The notes under the pieces were generated by a model that searched no databases, was not told where the DNA came from, and was given only the letters and a program-made list of their open reading frames with translations. The translations under genes were made by a program, and so were the position numbers. Shown here one piece after another: positions 5,929-8,524 of a DNA stretch of 8,524 bases (position 1 is its first letter; each line of letters opens with the position of its first letter). This DNA comes from Chloroflexota bacterium (GTDB taxonomy: Bacteria; Chloroflexota; Limnocylindria; Limnocylindrales; CSP1-4), in NCBI GenBank assembly GCA_025935655.1, contig JAICUV010000148.1, forward strand, positions 1 through 8,524, given 5' to 3'.

Positions 5929-7961
5929 CCGAGCAGCGGGTCCGGCTGGAAGGCGATACCCCGCAGGTGCTCGTCGAGGAACGCGAGCACCGTCCCGTAC
6001 CAGAGGCGTGCGTTCTGGGGCTTGAGGATCCAGTGGTTCTCGTCCGGGAAGTAGAGGAACCGTCCGGGGATACCCAGGCGCTGCATGTCCGTCCACAGGA
6101 TGAGCGCCTCGGAGATCGGGACCCGGGCGTCCTTCTCGCCGTGGATGACGAGCATCGGCGTCCTCGACTCGGCCATCGCGGACAGGAACTCGCGCGGCGA
6201 CCAGTCGAGATACCCGGAGACGTCCTCGTACGGGTTGCCCATCTCGTGCTCCCAGGCGGGCCCGTGATCGGTCGTCCCGTGGAACCCGACCAGCTCCCAC
6301 AGCGAGGCATGGGTGACGATGCACCGGAAGCGGTCCGTGTGGCCGGCGACCCAGTTCGCCATGTAGCCGCCGTATGAGCCGCCCATGAGGGCGACGGCGT
6401 CCTCGTCGATGTCCGGCCGCTCGAGGGCGACCTCGGTGAGCGCGAGGATGTCCGTGTAGGGCGTCCCGCCCCACTGGCCCCAGCCGCGGTCCAGCATGTG
6501 CTGTCCGTAGCCCGTCGAGAGCGCCGGGTCGGGCATGAGGACCGCGTAGCCGCGCTCGACGAGGATGTGCGGGTTCCAGCGCCAGTGCCACGAGTTCCAG
6601 GTGCCCAGCGGGCCGCCGTGCACGAAGATGACGAGCGGGGCCGGCGTCGAATCGGAGGCGGCCGGCGGGCGGAGCAGCCACGCCCCGAGTGGCGTGCCGT
6701 CCTCGGCGGTCGTGGTCAGCCGCTCGAGCAGCCCCGGCACGGCGATGCCGTGCTCGTCGATGCCGTGGGCGAGCTCCGCCGGGACCTGGTCGGCCGCCCG
6801 GGCGTCGAAGCGGACGACGCGCGGGGGCGACACCAGCGTCGACTGCAGCGCGAACACCGTCGAGCCGTCGGGGGTCGGGCAGAGGTCGGACACCGCGCCG
6901 GCCGCGGTGAGCCGGGTCACGGTCCCCGCGGGCAGCTCGACCCGGTAGGCGGAGTGGAGCCCCTCGTCGTCGGCGGTGAAGTACAGGGTGGAGGCGTCCG
7001 GGCCCCAGGTGAGGTGGTCCGGCCGGCGATCGGTCTCGGCGGCGAGGGTGCGCATCGCGCCGGTCTCGGCGTCGAGGAGCACCAGCGTCATCCGCTCGGC
7101 CTCGGCGGGCGTCGCGTAGGTGAACCGGATCGCCGCGACCCAGCGCCCGTCGGGCGAGATCGTCGGCAAGCCGTACGCCGCGTCACCGTGCGTGAGGGGC
7201 CGCGCCTCGCCCGTCGCGGTGTCGTAGCGCACGAGGTCGTCGAGCGTCTCCGGGAACCGGTTGAACACGCGCTTCACCGCGACGACGAACGAGCCATCGG
7301 GGCTGATGTCGGCGTCGGACTCGTCGAAGGTGTACCCGGTGACGTCCGCGTCGAGGTCGCGGGCGCCCTCGATCCGCTCCTCCCCCTCGGGCACGGTCGC
7401 CGCGTACAGCCGCCGGAGCCGCGGGCCCAGGTAGTGGTCCCAGTGACGGATCGGGTAGTCGTCGAACAGGAGGGCCTCGACACCCGCCTCCTTGCGCGCC
7501 TTCGTGCGCTCGGCGTCACCCTCGAAGTCACGAGCGCCGCGCTGCACCTTGGCGCCGAACACCAGCGCGTGCGCGTCCCGCGCGACCGCGATCCCGCAGA
7601 CGCCGCCCTCGGGCGCGACGAGCAGCCGGGCCTCTCCGCCCTCGGCCGGCAGCGCCCACAGGGCGTTGACCTTCTTGTCCGGGTCCGGCTTCGCGTCGGG
7701 GTCGGGGCGGGCGCTCTCGAACAGCAGGGCGCCATCCGGGAGGAAGGCGATCCCGGCGCCCTCGCCCTCGACGGAGCGCGTGAGGCGGCGGGCGGGCGTG
7801 CGGTCCTCGGGATCCACCTGCCACAGCGAGCTCGTCATGCTCGTGCCGCTGGGGGCGACCCCGCCGACCGAGACGACCAGCCGGAGGCCGTCCGGGCTCA
7901 GCCGGAGCGACGACAGGCGGGGGAGTTGGAGCATGGTGTCGATGCTGAACGGTTGGCTCAT
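5922..7961 (-). CDS. S9-family serine peptidase (acylaminoacyl-peptidase-like)
   Basis: This 679-residue prolyl-oligopeptidase clan enzyme resembles the S9C acylaminoacyl peptidases. The first 400 or so residues form a beta-propeller with repeated SPDG-type strands (LSPDG at 21-25, ISPDG at 219-223 and 268-272, TPDG at 363-366) and the family motif RHWDHYLG (172-179). The C-terminal alpha/beta hydrolase shows the oxyanion HGGP (448-451), nucleophile GGSYGGY with Ser529, Asp611 in HGEKDARVP, and His643 in ENHWIL. The triad is complete, so activity is likely, probably on oligopeptides or N-blocked peptides. No signal peptide is seen, so it is probably cytosolic. I chose ATG 7961 because the propeller begins directly after it. 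It has no Shine-Dalgarno, and in-frame ATG 8021 and TTG 8030 would add 20 or 23 residues containing CARC. The start is therefore less certain than the gene. Confidence 0.93.
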   Translation of the reverse strand: MSQPFSIDTMLQLPRLSSLRLSPDGLRLVVSVGGVAPSGTSMTSSLWQVDPEDRTPARRLTRSVEGEGAGIAFLPDGALLFESARPDPDAKPDPDKKVNALWALPAEGGEARLLVAPEGGVCGIAVARDAHALVFGAKVQRGARDFEGDAERTKARKEAGVEALLFDDYPIRHWDHYLGPRLRRLYAATVPEGEERIEGARDLDADVTGYTFDESDADISPDGSFVVAVKRVFNRFPETLDDLVRYDTATGEARPLTHGDAAYGLPTISPDGRWVAAIRFTYATPAEAERMTLVLLDAETGAMRTLAAETDRRPDHLTWGPDASTLYFTADDEGLHSAYRVELPAGTVTRLTAAGAVSDLCPTPDGSTVFALQSTLVSPPRVVRFDARAADQVPAELAHGIDEHGIAVPGLLERLTTTAEDGTPLGAWLLRPPAASDSTPAPLVIFVHGGPLGTWNSWHWRWNPHILVERGYAVLMPDPALSTGYGQHMLDRGWGQWGGTPYTDILALTEVALERPDIDEDAVALMGGSYGGYMANWVAGHTDRFRCIVTHASLWELVGFHGTTDHGPAWEHEMGNPYEDVSGYLDWSPREFLSAMAESRTPMLVIHGEKDARVPISEALILWTDMQRLGIPGRFLYFPDENHWILKPQNARLWYGTVLAFLDEHLRGIAFQPDPLLGG

Positions 7962-8001
7962 GGAGGCATCTTCGCACCGTGCGCAGCCGTCGCGGAGGGG
8001 C

Positions 8002-8043
8002 GTTCGCACGCTATCGAACATCTGTACCAATCCGCGTTCGAAC
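8002..8043. repeat. Cluster of GTTCG/CGAAC half-sites in the ruvB-peptidase divergent region
   Basis: GTTCG at 8002-8006, CGAAC at 8015-8019 and the palindrome GTTCGAAC at 8036-8043 give four copies of one 5-base half-site within 42 bases. GTTCG-N8-CGAAC (8002-8019) is an inverted repeat. The half-site is the one used by Gram-positive-type LexA boxes, but only one pair approaches the correct spacing (see the box at 8014-8029). Confidence 0.45.
8014..8029. promoter_or_regulatory. Candidate LexA (SOS) box upstream of ruvB
   Basis: TCGAAC-ATCT-GTACCA matches the palindrome TCGAAC-N4-GTTCGA (mycobacterial/Bacillus-type LexA operator) in 10 of 12 defined bases: the left half is perfect and the right half has two mismatches. 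It ends 18 bases before the ruvB -10 and so covers the -35 position, where a repressor would block transcription. ruv genes are known SOS members in many bacteria. Neither lexA nor the lineage's own box is visible here, so this is a prediction. Confidence 0.45.
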
Positions 8044-8044
8044 C

Positions 8045-8053
8045 TGCTATATT
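8045..8053 (+). promoter_or_regulatory. Extended -10 promoter of ruvB
   Basis: TGC-TATATT is a complete extended -10 (TGn plus a hexamer matching TATAAT in 5 of 6). Only 7 bases separate it from the ruvB ATG at 8061, so transcription should begin at or within a base or two of the start codon. No recognisable -35 lies 16-18 bases upstream, which fits an extended -10 promoter. Confidence 0.65.
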
Positions 8054-8060
8054 CCGCGCG

Positions 8061-8524
8061 ATGACCGACGACCCGTTGAGCCTCCTCGCGGCCGGCGCCT
8101 CAGACCTCGGCGAGCTCGCCGTGGAGGGGTCGCTGCGACCGCGGACCCTGGACGAGTACATCGGCCAGCGCGAGGTCAAGGCGAGCCTGGACGTCCTGCT
8201 CCAGGCGGCCCGGGCGAGGGGCGAGGCCGCAGACCACGTCCTGCTCTACGGGCCGCCGGGCCTGGGCAAGACGACGCTGGCGACGATCATCGCGCGGGAG
8301 CTCGGCGTCAACGTCCGGTACACGAGCGGCCCGGCGGTGGAGCGCGCGGGTGACCTCGCGGCGATCCTCACCGCGCTCGACGAGCGGGACGTGCTGTTCA
8401 TCGACGAGATCCATCGCATGGCGCCGGCGATCGAGGAGATTCTCTCTCCCGCGATGGAGGACTACGAGCTCGACATCGTCGTCGGGCAGGGGCCGGGCGC
8501 GCGGTCGGTGAAGGTGCCGCTGCA
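8061..8524 (+). CDS. ruvB: RuvB, Holliday junction branch-migration ATPase (3'-truncated by window edge)
   Basis: These are the first 154 residues of RuvB, the hexameric AAA+ motor that pumps DNA through the RuvA-bound junction; the frame is open to the window end. After an acidic 25-residue N-terminus come RPRTLDEYIGQ (26-36), Walker A GPPGLGKTT (64-72, Lys70), TSGPAVERAGDLAAILT (88-104), Walker B LFIDEIHRM (112-120, Asp115, Glu116) and SPAMEDYELDIVVGQGPGAR (129-148). All are strongly RuvB-like. The ATG at 8061 is the only sensible start: the upstream frame holds no ATG, GTG or TTG back to 8025, and the N-terminal length is normal. There is no Shine-Dalgarno, and the -10 ends 7 bases upstream. 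The gene is separated from ruvA by a glycosyltransferase and a convergent peptidase. Confidence 0.97.
   Translation, partial: MTDDPLSLLAAGASDLGELAVEGSLRPRTLDEYIGQREVKASLDVLLQAARARGEAADHVLLYGPPGLGKTTLATIIARELGVNVRYTSGPAVERAGDLAAILTALDERDVLFIDEIHRMAPAIEEILSPAMEDYELDIVVGQGPGARSVKVPL

Noticed and set aside
5260..6681. A 473-residue minus-strand frame across the glycosyltransferase-peptidase junction
   Set aside because: It is a composite of out-of-frame peptidase sequence and antisense glycosyltransferase sequence; no coherent domain is seen.
8031..8053. PafBC-type (RecA-NDp) DNA-damage promoter at ruvB
   Set aside because: The TANNNT part is present, but the bases 8 upstream of it (8031-8039) do not resemble TTGTCRGTG. 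The same check fails at yebC.

Overview
The window is a very GC-rich (roughly 70% by eye) bacterial chromosome segment carrying ordinary housekeeping genes. They are tightly packed, with genes on both strands and no stretch over about 170 bases lacking a gene. I see no mobile element, CRISPR array, tRNA or rRNA. The EF-G2-type GTPase, the high GC, the yebC-ruvC-ruvA order and the apparent leaderless starts fit a high-GC lineage such as Chloroflexota (a Limnocylindria-like group is my first guess) or Actinomycetota. This placement is inference, and sequence searches would settle it.

Layout. Bases 1-489 hold the 3' two thirds of hisA (histidine biosynthesis, + strand). It meets, tail to tail and 3 bases apart, a 692-residue EF-G2-type translational GTPase on the - strand (493-2571). 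A 172-base divergent region follows (2572-2743). It holds a structured leader and likely promoter for the GTPase and a strong -10 (TATACT) for yebC, with an inverted repeat shared by both. A + strand operon comes next: yebC (TTG start, 2744-3493), ruvC (GTG start overlapping the yebC stop, 3490-4131), ruvA (4139-4732) and a GT1/MGT-type glycosyltransferase (4743-5921). The glycosyltransferase stop abuts the stop of a convergent S9-family serine peptidase (5922-7961, - strand) inside a 14-base palindrome. A 99-base divergent region (7962-8060) carries an extended -10 for ruvB and a LexA-like box. The 5' part of ruvB (8061 to the end) closes the window.

How the genes work together. RuvA, RuvB and RuvC form the Holliday-junction branch-migration and resolution machine. 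YebC is a translation-associated factor often encoded beside ruv genes. Here the ruv set is split: ruvC-ruvA ride behind yebC, while ruvB has its own promoter beyond a glycosyltransferase and a peptidase with no obvious link to recombination. The points most worth checking are regulatory. Both ruv-related promoters place a -10 only 7-8 bases before the start codon and have no Shine-Dalgarno sequence, which predicts leaderless mRNAs. The ruvB promoter also overlaps a near-consensus SOS-type box. I found no clear sign of a wholly new biological system.
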